NCBI RefSeq assembly: GCF_042747725.1
Contig: NZ_JBHZGO010000113.1
Span: forward strand, 1 to 64,000
DNA: 64,000 nucleotides
Direction: 5' to 3'
Source: FACHB-T130 sp042747725
Lineage (GTDB): Bacteria > Cyanobacteriota > Cyanobacteriia > Cyanobacteriales > FACHB-T130
Each line of letters begins with the position of its first letter. Position 1 is the stretch's first letter. This document shows positions 16,386 to 25,334 of the stretch, piece by piece. The translations under genes were made by a program, and so were the position numbers. Under the pieces are notes generated by a model. It was not told the origin of the DNA, ran no database searches, and saw only the letters and a list, made by a program, of their open reading frames with translations.

Positions 16386-17666
16386 ATGATCCGTAGGAAA
16401 ACCTGGAGACGATTGGGCGTATGTACCCTGTTGGGGTTCATTCTCAGCTGGGTTATCAGCTGTAGCCCAGGCTCTACCCCATCTGGAAAAGGGGAAATTG
16501 AGTTCTGGACGATGCAGCTGCAACCGCAGTTTACTGACTATTTCAACAAACTGATTGCCAACTTTGAAGCCGAAAATACCGGCGTCAAAGTGCGCTGGGT
16601 AGATGTACCCTGGAGTGCGATGGAAAGCAAAATCCTGACGGCGGTTTCAGCGAAAACGGCACCCGATGTCGTGAACCTGAATCCGGACTTTGCCTCCCAG
16701 TTGGCGTCGCGCAATGCCTGGTTGGATTTAGATACTAAAGTTCCCCAAGCGGTGCGCCAGCAATATCTCCCTAATATATGGAAGGCTAGCACGCTCAGCG
16801 ACCAAAGTTTTGGCATTCCTTGGTATTTAACGACGCGGGTGACGATTTACAACCAGGATTTGTTTAAAGTAGCAGGTGTGAGCAAACCCCCGGCGACTTA
16901 TGCTGAATTAGCACAAGTCGCTCAGCAAATTAAGGAAAAAACCGGCAAGTATGCGTTTTTTGTGACCTTGGTTCCAGAAGATTCGGCTGAGGTGCTGGAA
17001 TCTATGGTACAGATGGGGGTTCAATTGGTGGATGCCAAAGGAGAGGCGGCTTTTAATACACCCGCAGGGAAAGCGGCGTTTCAATATTGGGTAGACCTTT
17101 ACCAGAAGAAGCTGTTACCCCAGGAGGTATTGACACAAGGACATCGACGTGCAATAGAACTGTACCAAGCGGGTGAAACGGCTGTGCTGGCTTCGGGTGC
17201 AGAGTTTATGGCGACGATTGAGAAGAATGCACCAGCGATCGCGCAAGTCTCCGCTGCGGCACCCCAGATTACTGGCGAAACTGGTAAAAAGAATGTAGCA
17301 GTGATGAATCTGGTGATTCCCCGCGACACTCAGAAGCCGGATGACGCCCTCAAATTTGCTTTATTTGTCACGAACGATGAAAATCAGCTGGCTTTTGCCA
17401 AGGCGGCGAACGTGTTGCCGTCTACAGTTCAGGCAGTGCAAGAGTACCAACGCCAGATAGCCAGTAGTGCTAAGGTGTCGCCAGTGGAACAAGCTCGCGT
17501 CATTAGTGCCAGCCAATTGACAGCGGCAGAGGTTTTAGTCCCGGCGATGAAGGATCTCAACAAGTTGCAGAAGGCAATTTATGAAAATTTGCAAGCAGCG
17601 ATGTTGGGGGAAAAGACAGTGGAGAAAGCAGTTGCGGATGCAGCTTTAGCGTGGAATCAACGGTAA
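16386..17666 (+). CDS. ABC transporter sugar-binding lipoprotein (family 1)
   Basis: An extracellular solute-binding protein of 426 residues. The N-terminus has basic residues, a hydrophobic stretch and a lipobox ending VISC with Cys26, so it should be a membrane-anchored lipoprotein. The mature part begins with GEIEFWTMQL and contains the family-1 pattern of APDVVNLNPDFA and an IPWYLTTRV hinge region, as in MalE/UgpB-type binding proteins. No permease genes are adjacent. A MalK/UgpC-type ATPase at 45.5 kb could supply the motor for such a transporter, since these ATPases are often shared. Likely substrate is a sugar or glucosylglycerol-like compound; this is inference. Confidence 0.85.
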   Translation: MIRRKTWRRLGVCTLLGFILSWVISCSPGSTPSGKGEIEFWTMQLQPQFTDYFNKLIANFEAENTGVKVRWVDVPWSAMESKILTAVSAKTAPDVVNLNPDFASQLASRNAWLDLDTKVPQAVRQQYLPNIWKASTLSDQSFGIPWYLTTRVTIYNQDLFKVAGVSKPPATYAELAQVAQQIKEKTGKYAFFVTLVPEDSAEVLESMVQMGVQLVDAKGEAAFNTPAGKAAFQYWVDLYQKKLLPQEVLTQGHRRAIELYQAGETAVLASGAEFMATIEKNAPAIAQVSAAAPQITGETGKKNVAVMNLVIPRDTQKPDDALKFALFVTNDENQLAFAKAANVLPSTVQAVQEYQRQIASSAKVSPVEQARVISASQLTAAEVLVPAMKDLNKLQKAIYENLQAAMLGEKTVEKAVADAALAWNQR

Positions 17667-17680
17667 GGATTCGCTGTTCG

Positions 17681-17962
17681 CTCCCCAACCCCTCCCCGGA
17701 ATCGGAGCTACCGTGTACGCACATCTCTGTTCCTGATGAATCGTCTCGAGATCCCCCCTAGCCCCCGCGAAGAGAGCGCATCCCTCTCGCGCATCCGCGC
17801 CGCTACGCGAACGCTAACGCTAGTAAAAAGGGGGGAAATGGAATTCAAAGTCCCCCAATTTATCGGGGGATGCAATTGAAGATCAATCAACGTTCTGCAA
17901 CTTAACCAAAGATGTGTGTACACCGTAGCTTCCCTAGTAGGGAAGGGGGCTGGGGAGTTAGG
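17681..17962. repeat. Nested palindromic repeat element of about 280 bp
   Basis: The outer arms 17704-17726 and 17910-17933 are near-perfect inverse complements (GGAGCTACCGTGTACGCACA against TGTGTGTACACCGTAGCTTCC), and are bordered by CTCCCCAACCCC and GGGGCTGGGGA. Inside is a second palindrome (GATCCCCCCTAGCCCCC against AAAAAGGGGGGAAAT), and within that a third, REP-like GCG-rich block (about 17765-17820). No ORF is present. The right arm runs up to the 3' end of the kinase gene. Confidence 0.6.
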
Positions 17963-19322
17963 TTGAGATTATCGTAGAATTATTGGCACTTGATGTGACT
18001 TCACGGGGCAACTCTAGCCGGAAAGTTGAACCCTCTCCTGGCTGACTTTCTACTTGAATTTTTCCGTGCATCATGCGAACCAATCGATCAGTAATGGCAA
18101 GCCCCAAACCCGTACCACCATAAGTGCGCGTCAGGCTTTGACTGAGTTGCCGAAATTCCTGAAAAATTTGTTGGATTTCCGACGGATCGATACCAATACC
18201 AGTATCGCTGATGGCGATCGCTATTTGGTCGGGTGCCGGTTCGCAAGCGTCCACGGTTATGCTACCCGAATCGGTAAACTTAATCGCATTGGAAAGAAGA
18301 TTGACTAATACCTGCCGCAGGCGATTACTGTCATTCACAACACAAGGGTTATCGAGACAAGCGTGAATATGCACTGATAAGTGCTTCTGCTGAGCCAAAC
18401 TCTGGAGTTCTTCCACTGTTTGCTCGACTAGCTCGGCTAAGTTAAATTCTTCCAAGTTTAAATCCAGGCGTCCCGCCTCCAGCTTAGAGAAGTCCAGAAT
18501 ATCCTCAATCAGCTTGAGCAGGTGTTTGCCACTATTAAAAATGCGTTCTAGCATATTTAGTTGGTTTTGACCCAGCTGATGCTGAGCTTGGCGCATCAAC
18601 AGTTGCGAAAAGCCTAGAATCGCGTTCATCGGAGTCCGCAGTTCGTGGGACATCAGCGCCAAAAACTGCGACTTCAGCCGGACTTCTTCTTGAAGTTGCA
18701 AATTTTGCAGATGATAAAAGCGAATTTTTTCCTCCCCTTGCTTGCGGGCGGTAATATCGCGTAGCATCCAGCGTAGAGAAGACGCCTTACCTTGCTTATC
18801 TTGGACGTTAGCGACAGTCAAAGCAGCATCAAAGAGATTGCCTTGACGCGATTTTAGTCGCACCTCCCACTCCTGAAGTAAGCCGATTTTAGGGAGCTGA
18901 TTCAGTTGGGAACGAAAGGCTCGACGAGCTTCTTCAGGCACAAATATGATTAGCGGTTTGCCCACCAGGTAAGTGTGGGAGACACCGAGAAGCTCGGTGG
19001 CGGCACGGTTGGCTTCCCGAATCGTTCCAGCTGTATCTGTCACCAGATAGCCGTCTGGAGCCAACTCGAATAGGTCTTGGTAGCGTTGGCGTTCCGCTTC
19101 CAATGCCCCCCTCGTCGCTAGCAAAGTCTCATTCTGTTGGCGCAGTTCTTCTTCGGCTACGTGCAATTCTTCTAAGGCGGTTTTTAATTCCTCCAGCGAT
19201 ACCGCTAGCAGCTCTGGTTGTTGCCGGGGCGATTCGCTGACACGCTGCTGTAACGCCGCTGCGCGGTGGCGTGCAGTTTCTATTTTCTGGGTAAACCGCT
19301 CTCCTTTTAGGTGAAAACTCAT
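17958..19322 (-). CDS. PAS-domain sensor histidine kinase
   Basis: A soluble 454-residue kinase. An N-terminal coiled coil (residues 5-85, many Glu/Gln/Leu) precedes one PAS-PAC domain (about 85-205, YQDLFELAPDGYLVTD to LRDITARKQGEE). The HisKA segment LKSQFLALMSHELRTPMNA carries the phospho-accepting His, and the HATPase domain has the N box (LLSNAIKFT), G1 (ISDTGIGI) and G2 (TGLGLAI). No receiver is attached and no cognate regulator is adjacent. Its kinase core closely resembles that of the 898-residue kinase at 25.3-28.0 kb. Signal unknown. Confidence 0.9.
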   Translation of the reverse strand: MSFHLKGERFTQKIETARHRAAALQQRVSESPRQQPELLAVSLEELKTALEELHVAEEELRQQNETLLATRGALEAERQRYQDLFELAPDGYLVTDTAGTIREANRAATELLGVSHTYLVGKPLIIFVPEEARRAFRSQLNQLPKIGLLQEWEVRLKSRQGNLFDAALTVANVQDKQGKASSLRWMLRDITARKQGEEKIRFYHLQNLQLQEEVRLKSQFLALMSHELRTPMNAILGFSQLLMRQAQHQLGQNQLNMLERIFNSGKHLLKLIEDILDFSKLEAGRLDLNLEEFNLAELVEQTVEELQSLAQQKHLSVHIHACLDNPCVVNDSNRLRQVLVNLLSNAIKFTDSGSITVDACEPAPDQIAIAISDTGIGIDPSEIQQIFQEFRQLSQSLTRTYGGTGLGLAITDRLVRMMHGKIQVESQPGEGSTFRLELPREVTSSANNSTIIST

Positions 19323-20007
19323 GAAATTATTGATAAATACCTTTTTTAAACTTTTGTTAAGCTATTGAAGCACCCATTTTGCTTTTTGAGCAATTTGAAA
19401 ATCAGATTAGCTGAAAGTGCCCTAAATGACTAGACAAATCGCACCTAGCTTTTCGCTTTTGGCAACAATTGCTGTGGAATTTATTCAATGAATAAATTCC
19501 AGTAACTCGAAGGGTGTGCAAAATCTCAGCAAAACATTAGGCACACACCTTGAGTTAACTGTAAGAAATTTATTTGTAAATCCTCTTTGAGACTGATAAG
19601 TTAGGTGGACATCAATCAGATGTAACCGGAGCCTAATCCACATAACCTTCATAGCCTTCTTGAACCCGGAAAAGCCCGCTCCCCCAGCCTTTTTCCCACT
19701 TCGCGCTAAGCCTCTTCTGGTTAGAAGAAAAAATAGTTAAAATATTTTAGCTTCTTTTAAGGAGAAGAAGGCTAACTTTAACTTTCTTCATCTTGTCGGA
19801 TCGAGGTGCGGAAAGTGGTTGGTTTTATTACCAGTAGGTTTAATTTTTACACGTACTTAGAAAATATATATAGCAATTCTATTTGATTTGTAATATATTT
19901 TTTTGACGAACCGCCAAGAACGCCAAGAACGCCAAGAGAGAGAAAGAAGAGAATTTTAGAAATCACTTAGGATTGCTATAGCAAGACAAACTGTAGCTTT
20001 GAGATGT
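19323..20007. other. Non-coding spacer with a dispersed repeat
   Basis: About 685 bp without a supported gene between two minus-strand genes. Near 19870-19982 lies a repeat bounded by TATAGCAAT at one side and ATTGCTATA at the other, containing three tandem CGCCAAGAA units and a purine-rich GAGAGAAAGAAGAG stretch. A second, diverged copy is at about 38748-38850. The rest is AT-rich and probably holds the kinase promoter near 19330-19500. Confidence 0.5.
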
Positions 20008-20496
20008 TTATAACGTTGGCATGATGCTGTGCAATTCTTGCATTAACACAATCACCCCTTGAATATCTTTTTTTAAGCTAAATAGAGGCATACAGGTGAC
20101 TTTACACTGAATTGTCCTGCCGCGCCGGTTGATAGAATCTAGCGTTTCTTCGTAGGATTCGGACTCCCCGGTTAAACAGCTTTGAAGCGGCTGTCTGAGT
20201 TGTACCGACAAGCCAATCTCCAAATTTAGAAAGTGTTGTCCTTGGACTTCATCGCTTTGCAATCCCCAGAAATTTTCAGCTTGAGAATTCCAGATTTGGA
20301 TGTTTAGCTCTTGGTTTAACACGACGATGCCGCCCGGTAGACTGGTCAAGATAGACTTTAGAAAGGCGTTGGCTTGGTTGAGGTCGTCGCTGCATAGTCG
20401 CAGTTCTTCCGTTGCTGTCTGTAGCTCTTTGTTGCTCGTGTCTAATAGTTCCGATGTTATTTGGAATTCCTCGTTACGCGCCTTGCAGTTGCTCAT
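20008..20496 (-). CDS. PAS-domain fragment, second copy of the CheR-PAS C-terminus
   Basis: 162 residues: a coiled coil (ELLDTSNKELQTATEELRL) and one PAS domain. It is clearly homologous to the C-terminal PAS of the CheR protein just upstream; both share DEVQGQHFLNLEIGLS and the C-x-L-T/AG pattern. It overlaps the 64-codon frame at 20474-20668 by 23 bases in another frame, and joining the two with one base change restores a continuous coiled coil (VINEQLQ...ARNEEFQ). It is best read as the 3' part of a frameshifted PAS gene produced by duplication. No output domain is present. Confidence 0.6.
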   Translation of the reverse strand: MSNCKARNEEFQITSELLDTSNKELQTATEELRLCSDDLNQANAFLKSILTSLPGGIVVLNQELNIQIWNSQAENFWGLQSDEVQGQHFLNLEIGLSVQLRQPLQSCLTGESESYEETLDSINRRGRTIQCKVTCMPLFSLKKDIQGVIVLMQELHSIMPTL

Positions 20497-20668
20497 TGAT
20501 GACTTCGAGCGTCTGCTTGGAGTATTCTATCTGTTGCAACTGTTGAAACTGGTTCCTGTTTTGGCGATCGCTCTGGCGAGTCCCTGAATACGACGGGATC
20601 GTTAGATACTCGTTGTATTGAGATAGCTCCTCGTGTTCCACCAGTAAGTCTTCCCTGTCCTGATTCAT
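20474..20668 (-). CDS. Short coiled-coil reading frame, 5' part of the frameshifted PAS copy
   Basis: 64 codons starting at ATG 20668, which overlaps the CheR-PAS stop codon (ATGA), so it is probably translationally coupled. The product is rich in Glu and Gln (DREDLLVEHEELSQYNEY, then QFQQLQQIEYSKQTLEVINE) and would form a coiled coil. Alone it is too short for a sensor. It runs into the PAS frame at 20496 with a shift near 20474-20500. Either a real small protein, or the start of a broken gene together with 20008-20496; the second reading is preferred. Confidence 0.5.
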   Translation of the reverse strand: MNQDREDLLVEHEELSQYNEYLTIPSYSGTRQSDRQNRNQFQQLQQIEYSKQTLEVINEQLQGA

Positions 20669-22524
20669 GTAGTAGCGCCGTCCTGTTCCTCCATGAATAA
20701 AAGCACTCCCCGAATCTCTCCATCCTTTGCCAACAGAGGTTTACAAGTGAATTTACACTCAATTGCCTTGCCGCGTCGGTTAGTGGCATTTAGAATAATA
20801 TCTTGAAAGTTGCAGTCTCCGGCTAGGCAGTTGCGAATCGGCTGTTTGAGTTGCTCCATCGACAAGCCAATCTCCAAATTTAGAAAGTGCTGTCCTTGGA
20901 CTTCATCGCTTCGCAGTCCCCACATATCTTCGGCTTTGCGATCCCAACTCTGGATATGCAAATCTCGCCCAACTACGACGACGCCACCCCGAAGACTGCC
21001 CAAAATCGACTCTAAAAAAGCGTTCGCGTCGTTGAGTTCTTCGCTGCGGCGGCGCATTTCATCGTTGAGCGTCTGCAATTCCTCATTCGTGGATTGCAGC
21101 TCTTCGTTCATCGTTTCCAGCTCTTCATTAGAAGATTGGAGTTCCTCGTTTGTCGTCTCTAACTCTTCATTGGAGGATTGGAGTTCCTCGTTTGTCGTCT
21201 CCAACTCTTCATTCGTAGACTGGAGTTCCTCATAAGCCATTTCCAGTTCTTGGTTGGATTGTTGCAGATCATCCTGTAGCCGTTTGTAGCGGCTGACATC
21301 AATGAAGGAAATACTGACGCCCAAAAGACTGCTGGTGACATCCACTAGCGGTACCACTAGCACGTCTAGAGAGATCGTTTCCCCTTTTGGGGTTTGCCAC
21401 TGCACATCCCTGACAGTAATCTGTCGCCCCTCCGCGTAGGCTTGATCGATACAAGAGCGTAATTCCAGCGGACGATAAGAAATTTCCAAATCTTGCAAGG
21501 GGCGACCCTGATCCCTCGGACTCAAGGGAAACATTGCCCTCGCTTGTTCATTCACCAGCGCTAGAAAGCCATTGACATCTATCACTATCTGGGATGTTGG
21601 ACTGCTGTCGAAAGCGACTTCCCGGATGCGTACATGAGTGGCTAGATTGTCCGCTGCTTCCTCGCTGCCAGATTGAGCCATAAGCAACAACCGTTCGCGT
21701 ATTCCTATTCTAGGGACTTTGGTAAAGACACGCCGCTTCAAATCCGCAGGTGTAAAAGTATGGCTGTGACTGAGCAACATCTCCGCCTTACCTAAGAAGA
21801 TAAAGCCATCCTCATTCAGGGCGAAGTGAAAACGGGCGAGGATTTTGGATTGGGTTTCGGCATTGAAATACATCAAAGTGTTGCGGCACACCAGCAAGTC
21901 AATGCGGGAGATGGGAGCATCAATCGTCAAGTTGTGACGCCCAAAAATCACCGAGCGGCGCAGATCCTTACGAAAGTTATAGCAGCGATCGCATTCCTCG
22001 AAGTATTTCTCTAGCATTTCGGGAGCCAGATCCGCGACATCCTTTGCTGAATAAGTGGCTTGGCGGGCTTGATTTAGGGCTTCCTCGTCTAACTCGGTGG
22101 CATAAATTTTCACCCGTTCTTTGAATTGTTCTACTCCCAGCGCTTCGGCGAACGCCATCGCTATCGTATAAGCTTCTTCTCCAGAAGCACAGCCAGCACT
22201 CCAGATGCGGATGGGTTCGTTGATGTGTTTGCGGGCGGCAATTAGAGGAATAATTTCTTCAATGATGTAGTCCCAAGCTGAGCGATCGCGGAAGAAGGCA
22301 GTTACATTAATCAACAACGTGTTGAATAGGTGAATAAATTCTTCTGGATATACTTCTAGGTAATCCATATAATCGTTGTAGCTTTCCGTTCCTACCGTCT
22401 GCATCCTTTTGAGGACGCGACGCATTAGAGTGGAGCGTTTGTAGCCAGTAAAATCAAAGCCACGGCTGCGTTTAAGATACTCCAGCAGCGCTTCAAATTC
22501 GGGGTTGATGGTTGAGGAATTCAT
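20665..22524 (-). CDS. CheR-type methyltransferase with PAS domains and a long coiled coil
   Basis: 619 residues. The N-terminal CheR domain (about 1-260) has the SAM motif WSAGCASGEEAYTIA and LLVCRNTLMYF, as in chemotaxis receptor methyltransferases. A PAS domain (about 285-410) is followed by a coiled coil of repeated ELQSTNEELETTNEE-type 14-residue units (415-505), then a second PAS (505-615). No receptor or CheA gene is near; a double CheB lies upstream on the same strand. In cyanobacteria and other bacteria, such CheR-PAS proteins are usually linked to histidine-kinase signalling rather than to motility receptors, so the substrate is unclear. Confidence 0.88.
   Translation of the reverse strand: MNSSTINPEFEALLEYLKRSRGFDFTGYKRSTLMRRVLKRMQTVGTESYNDYMDYLEVYPEEFIHLFNTLLINVTAFFRDRSAWDYIIEEIIPLIAARKHINEPIRIWSAGCASGEEAYTIAMAFAEALGVEQFKERVKIYATELDEEALNQARQATYSAKDVADLAPEMLEKYFEECDRCYNFRKDLRRSVIFGRHNLTIDAPISRIDLLVCRNTLMYFNAETQSKILARFHFALNEDGFIFLGKAEMLLSHSHTFTPADLKRRVFTKVPRIGIRERLLLMAQSGSEEAADNLATHVRIREVAFDSSPTSQIVIDVNGFLALVNEQARAMFPLSPRDQGRPLQDLEISYRPLELRSCIDQAYAEGRQITVRDVQWQTPKGETISLDVLVVPLVDVTSSLLGVSISFIDVSRYKRLQDDLQQSNQELEMAYEELQSTNEELETTNEELQSSNEELETTNEELQSSNEELETMNEELQSTNEELQTLNDEMRRRSEELNDANAFLESILGSLRGGVVVVGRDLHIQSWDRKAEDMWGLRSDEVQGQHFLNLEIGLSMEQLKQPIRNCLAGDCNFQDIILNATNRRGKAIECKFTCKPLLAKDGEIRGVLLFMEEQDGATT
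21045..21270. repeat. 42-bp coding tandem repeats in the coiled coil of the CheR-PAS gene
   Basis: Units reading (in + orientation) TCGTCTCTAACTCTTCATT and GAGTTCCTCGTTTGTCGTCT recur with a 42-bp period and encode 14-residue units alternating SSNEELE and TTNEELQ. Near-identity of neighbouring units suggests recent expansion by slippage or recombination. Confidence 0.7.
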
Positions 22525-23007
22525 AAGTAGCTGTTAGTTATAGCAGTTCTCGGTAGGTGCGGTACAGTTTTAACCTCGCTTCCATTCCGCCTCCAGAGGT
22601 TGGGAGCGAGGCTTGGAATTATTCACCCACAACCGCGTCGGGAAGGGGGGGTAGGTCTCGTTTGCATACCTCACCCAATTGAAAATAGCTATAATAACTG
22701 TAAGTTAATAGCTATTCGCTTAATTGAATATTTTTTTTACAGAACATCAATTTATTAAGTACATGATCGTAATTAAATATCACGCTTTGGGAGTGGTAAA
22801 AAGGTCAGTAGTCATTAGCAGCAAACCAAGGACTGAGAACCCATAACTACTGACTTTTTCCAAATTACCAGTTTTCAACAAAGTTACATTGAGTACCCCG
22901 CTTTGATTAGCGACTTTTGGTAAATTGCTAGCTTTTTACCTTATTTTTATTACCCAATTTTATCTGTAAATGATTGGCAATCGGTGACAACAATTCGCCA
23001 TTCGCTA
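22525..23007. other. Non-coding spacer
   Basis: 483 bp between two minus-strand genes. Only a short hairpin is seen near 22575-22615 (CTCGCTTCCATTCC against GGGAGCGAGG). No ORF, RNA gene or known repeat is recognised. It may hold the promoter of the CheR-PAS gene. Confidence 0.4.
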
Positions 23008-24666
23008 TTAACAATTTAGCAGATTCACCAAAGTAGCGGCAATTTTATTTAATGGGAGTATCCAATCAACTGTTCCAGTTTCAATAGCGGCTCCCGGCAT
23101 CCCAAAACACTCCGAAGATTCCCGATCTTGCGCGATCGCTATCCCGCCCATTTCTTTAATCGCTCTCACGCCGGTTGCACCATCGCTACCCGTCCCGGTG
23201 AGGACGACAGCGATCGCCCGTTCTTTAAAACTCGCCGCGACTGATTCAAATAATAGGTCAGCGGAGGGACGGACAAAATGCACCAGTTTGGTCTGGGTGA
23301 GGGAGAGGGTCGCGTCTGGGTCGATCAGTAGGTGATGATTAGGAGGAGCGATATAGATTGTCCCCGGACGCATTTGCTCTCCCACTTCTGCCTGCTTGAC
23401 CGCTAGAGACGTGCGACGATTCAGGATTTCTGCGAGTAGGCTGGGGTGTTTGGGATCTAGGTGCTGTACGATGGCGATCGCTGCCGGAAAGTCTTCTGGC
23501 AAGGCAGAAAGCAACTCGCTGATAGCTTTTATCCCACCCGCAGACGCCGCCACTGCCACTACGGGAAAGGGCATCAAGGAGTGAGATTTTTCTTCTGTCT
23601 CTTGGTTCGATATTTCTTTTTTTCCGTTTTTCTTTTCTTCTACCTGTCTCCCGTTCTCCCGGTCTGCGTCCGTGTCTTTATCCCCATTGCCTAAAAGCAG
23701 TTGCCGAATCACAGTGGCGTTGTGCTGGGCTTGGTGCGCCTGCTCTTCAAAGCGTGCCGCCGATCGAGTTTGGTTGCGATCGCGTGCCCCTTGATGCATC
23801 CGACGGGACAAAGCGGCACGTTCTTCCAGTGCCCTAAACGCATTCCACAGTGCCGTCTCTAGTGCCTCAGATTGCTCTGCCAGCAGAGTCTCGGCGGAAA
23901 AGGCGTGACCCGTGCGGCAGCGGAACCGAATCAACTGACCGTCGCGCAGTTCCCACAGGGTACCCCCGCAATCTGGACAGCCAAAGCCTGAGGGAGTTCC
24001 GGGTCTATCATCTTTGTGTAGAGCCGCCATATCTAATTCCGCGATCTCGGATTCGATTTCTATCTCGTCAGTTACGGAGTCTTCTCCTTCCTCTACCACT
24101 GGCTCCTGAGCCAAGCTTACCAGGGTAGGAGCGATCGCTGACAAAGGCAAAATATAATCTACTTCTACGTTCTCAATGGCGCTGCGGGGCATTCCGGCAA
24201 ACAAGGCGTCGTTGGGATCTTGAACCACTGCTACACCGCCTCGCTGCTTCACAGCTGCGAGTCCAGCCGTTCCGTCGTCGAGATTGCCTGAAAGCACCAC
24301 ACCCACCACGCGCCGCCCATAGAACTGCGCTGCCGTACGAAGCAGGGGATCGATGGCGGGTCTGTGACCGTTCTCCCTGGGACCGCGAGCCAGGTGAATG
24401 TATCCGCGTTTAACTAATAAGTGGTAATTTGGGGGTGCCACATAAATCCGCCCATGCTGAATTGCTTCACCGTCAGAAGGGTGACACGCTTTCAAGGAGC
24501 CGCAGCGGTTCAGAATACTTGGCATGACGCTGGTGCTGTGGGCAGGAAAGTGTATGACTACAAAGATTGCAGCTGGCAAGTCCGGCGGCAAAGCCTTCAC
24601 CAGTTGAGTCAGCGCTTCTACCCCACCAGCAGAGGCACCGAGGACGATAATATCGTGACCAGGCAT
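23008..24666 (-). CDS. Double CheB methylesterase-like protein with zinc-ribbon-like linker
   Basis: 552 residues with two CheB catalytic domains. The first (about 1-190) has GASAGGVEAL, VVIHFPAHST and LSGNLDDGTAG; the second (about 360-550) has AASAGGIKAI, IVQHLDPKHPS and LTGTGSDGATG. Each shows the Ser, His and Asp positions of the methylesterase triad. No receiver domain precedes either. The linker contains C-P-D-C ... C-R-T-G-H, likely to bind zinc, then a coiled-coil and a charged stretch. CheB normally removes methyl groups from receptors; here no receptor is seen, and the CheR-PAS gene 480 bp downstream is the likely opposing activity. Confidence 0.88.
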   Translation of the reverse strand: MPGHDIIVLGASAGGVEALTQLVKALPPDLPAAIFVVIHFPAHSTSVMPSILNRCGSLKACHPSDGEAIQHGRIYVAPPNYHLLVKRGYIHLARGPRENGHRPAIDPLLRTAAQFYGRRVVGVVLSGNLDDGTAGLAAVKQRGGVAVVQDPNDALFAGMPRSAIENVEVDYILPLSAIAPTLVSLAQEPVVEEGEDSVTDEIEIESEIAELDMAALHKDDRPGTPSGFGCPDCGGTLWELRDGQLIRFRCRTGHAFSAETLLAEQSEALETALWNAFRALEERAALSRRMHQGARDRNQTRSAARFEEQAHQAQHNATVIRQLLLGNGDKDTDADRENGRQVEEKKNGKKEISNQETEEKSHSLMPFPVVAVAASAGGIKAISELLSALPEDFPAAIAIVQHLDPKHPSLLAEILNRRTSLAVKQAEVGEQMRPGTIYIAPPNHHLLIDPDATLSLTQTKLVHFVRPSADLLFESVAASFKERAIAVVLTGTGSDGATGVRAIKEMGGIAIAQDRESSECFGMPGAAIETGTVDWILPLNKIAATLVNLLNC

Positions 24667-25077
24667 TTATTTTCTCAATGCAGCGGGTGAATTAGATTAC
24701 CAAAGATAGCGAAGACCGAATCCTCACGACTCTCCCCAATCGAGCCAGTAGCTGAATCATCGCCGCATACGCTTCGAGATCCCGCATTGCTTACTCTAAG
24801 CTAACAGCTGTCACTCGTCATCAATCGTTGGCATGAAAGCAATAACTGAGTGTAGAGGTAGGTTTATCAGTAAAGTTATTACTCGCAGATAGCATCTCAT
24901 ACCAATTTACTTTTTTACCGCTACATTTTAGCTTCTATTGCCCCCCTTTTTAAGGGGAGTTGGGGGGAGCAAATGTGTCGCATCACAAAGCTCAAATACA
25001 AGACCTAACCCCCCAGCCCCCTTCCCTACGAGGGAAGGGGGAGCAAGCCCATTTAGAGATAAAAATCCAAAATCTGC

Positions 25078-25244
25078 GTAGGTTGGGTTGAGGAACGAAA
25101 CCCAACAAATCAGGACTTACGCAACATCACCACATCTGGGGCAACCACACAGGGATTGAACCCGAAAAAACGCTATATGCATAAGCTTTGCGTAAGTCCT
25201 AAAATGCTTATGGGTGTTGGGTTTCGTTCCTCAACCCAACCTAC
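25078..25244. repeat. Palindromic repeat (GTAGGTTGGGTTGAGG / CCTCAACCCAACCTAC) interrupted by a second element
   Basis: The outer arms at 25078-25107 and 25216-25244 are perfect or near-perfect inverse complements that include GAAACCCAAC / GTTGGGTTTC. An uninterrupted relative of 72 bp lies at 31972-32043, with loop AAATGCTTATGCGT. Here the loop is split by the 90-bp element at 25111-25200 between ...CAACAAAT and AAAATGCTTATG. Confidence 0.75.
25111..25200 (-). mobile_element. MITE-like element (copy B), inserted in another repeat
   Basis: Reverse-orientation copy of the element at 2994-3086; it shares GGGATTGAACCCG or its complement, AACGCTATATG and AAGCTTTGCGTAAGTCCT. Ends are CAGGACTTACGC and GCGTAAGTCCT, a longer terminal inverted repeat than in copy A. 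AAAT is present on both sides, once in the empty relative at 31972-32043, as expected for a target-site duplication. Confidence 0.75.
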
Positions 25245-25334
25245 AACTATTCGGTAGTGAACCGTATTGCCCCATCGCCAATCCCTATATCTTGATAAAG
25301 AACCGTCCCGACACAACTGACAGATGAAAACGAA

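Larger units (their letters stand above)
24667..25334. other. Repeat-filled spacer
   Basis: 668 bp without a gene. It holds a CCCCCC/GGGGGG hairpin (about 24937-24972), a copy of the CCCCAGCCCCCTTCCC / GGGAAGGGGG palindrome (25004-25047), and a composite of two palindromic elements (25078-25244, described separately). The upstream part presumably carries the promoter of the CheB gene. Confidence 0.5.

Noticed and set aside
20493..20789. 98-codon minus-strand ORF
   Set aside because: It overlaps the CheR-PAS C-terminus and the coiled-coil frame, and has no domain signal.
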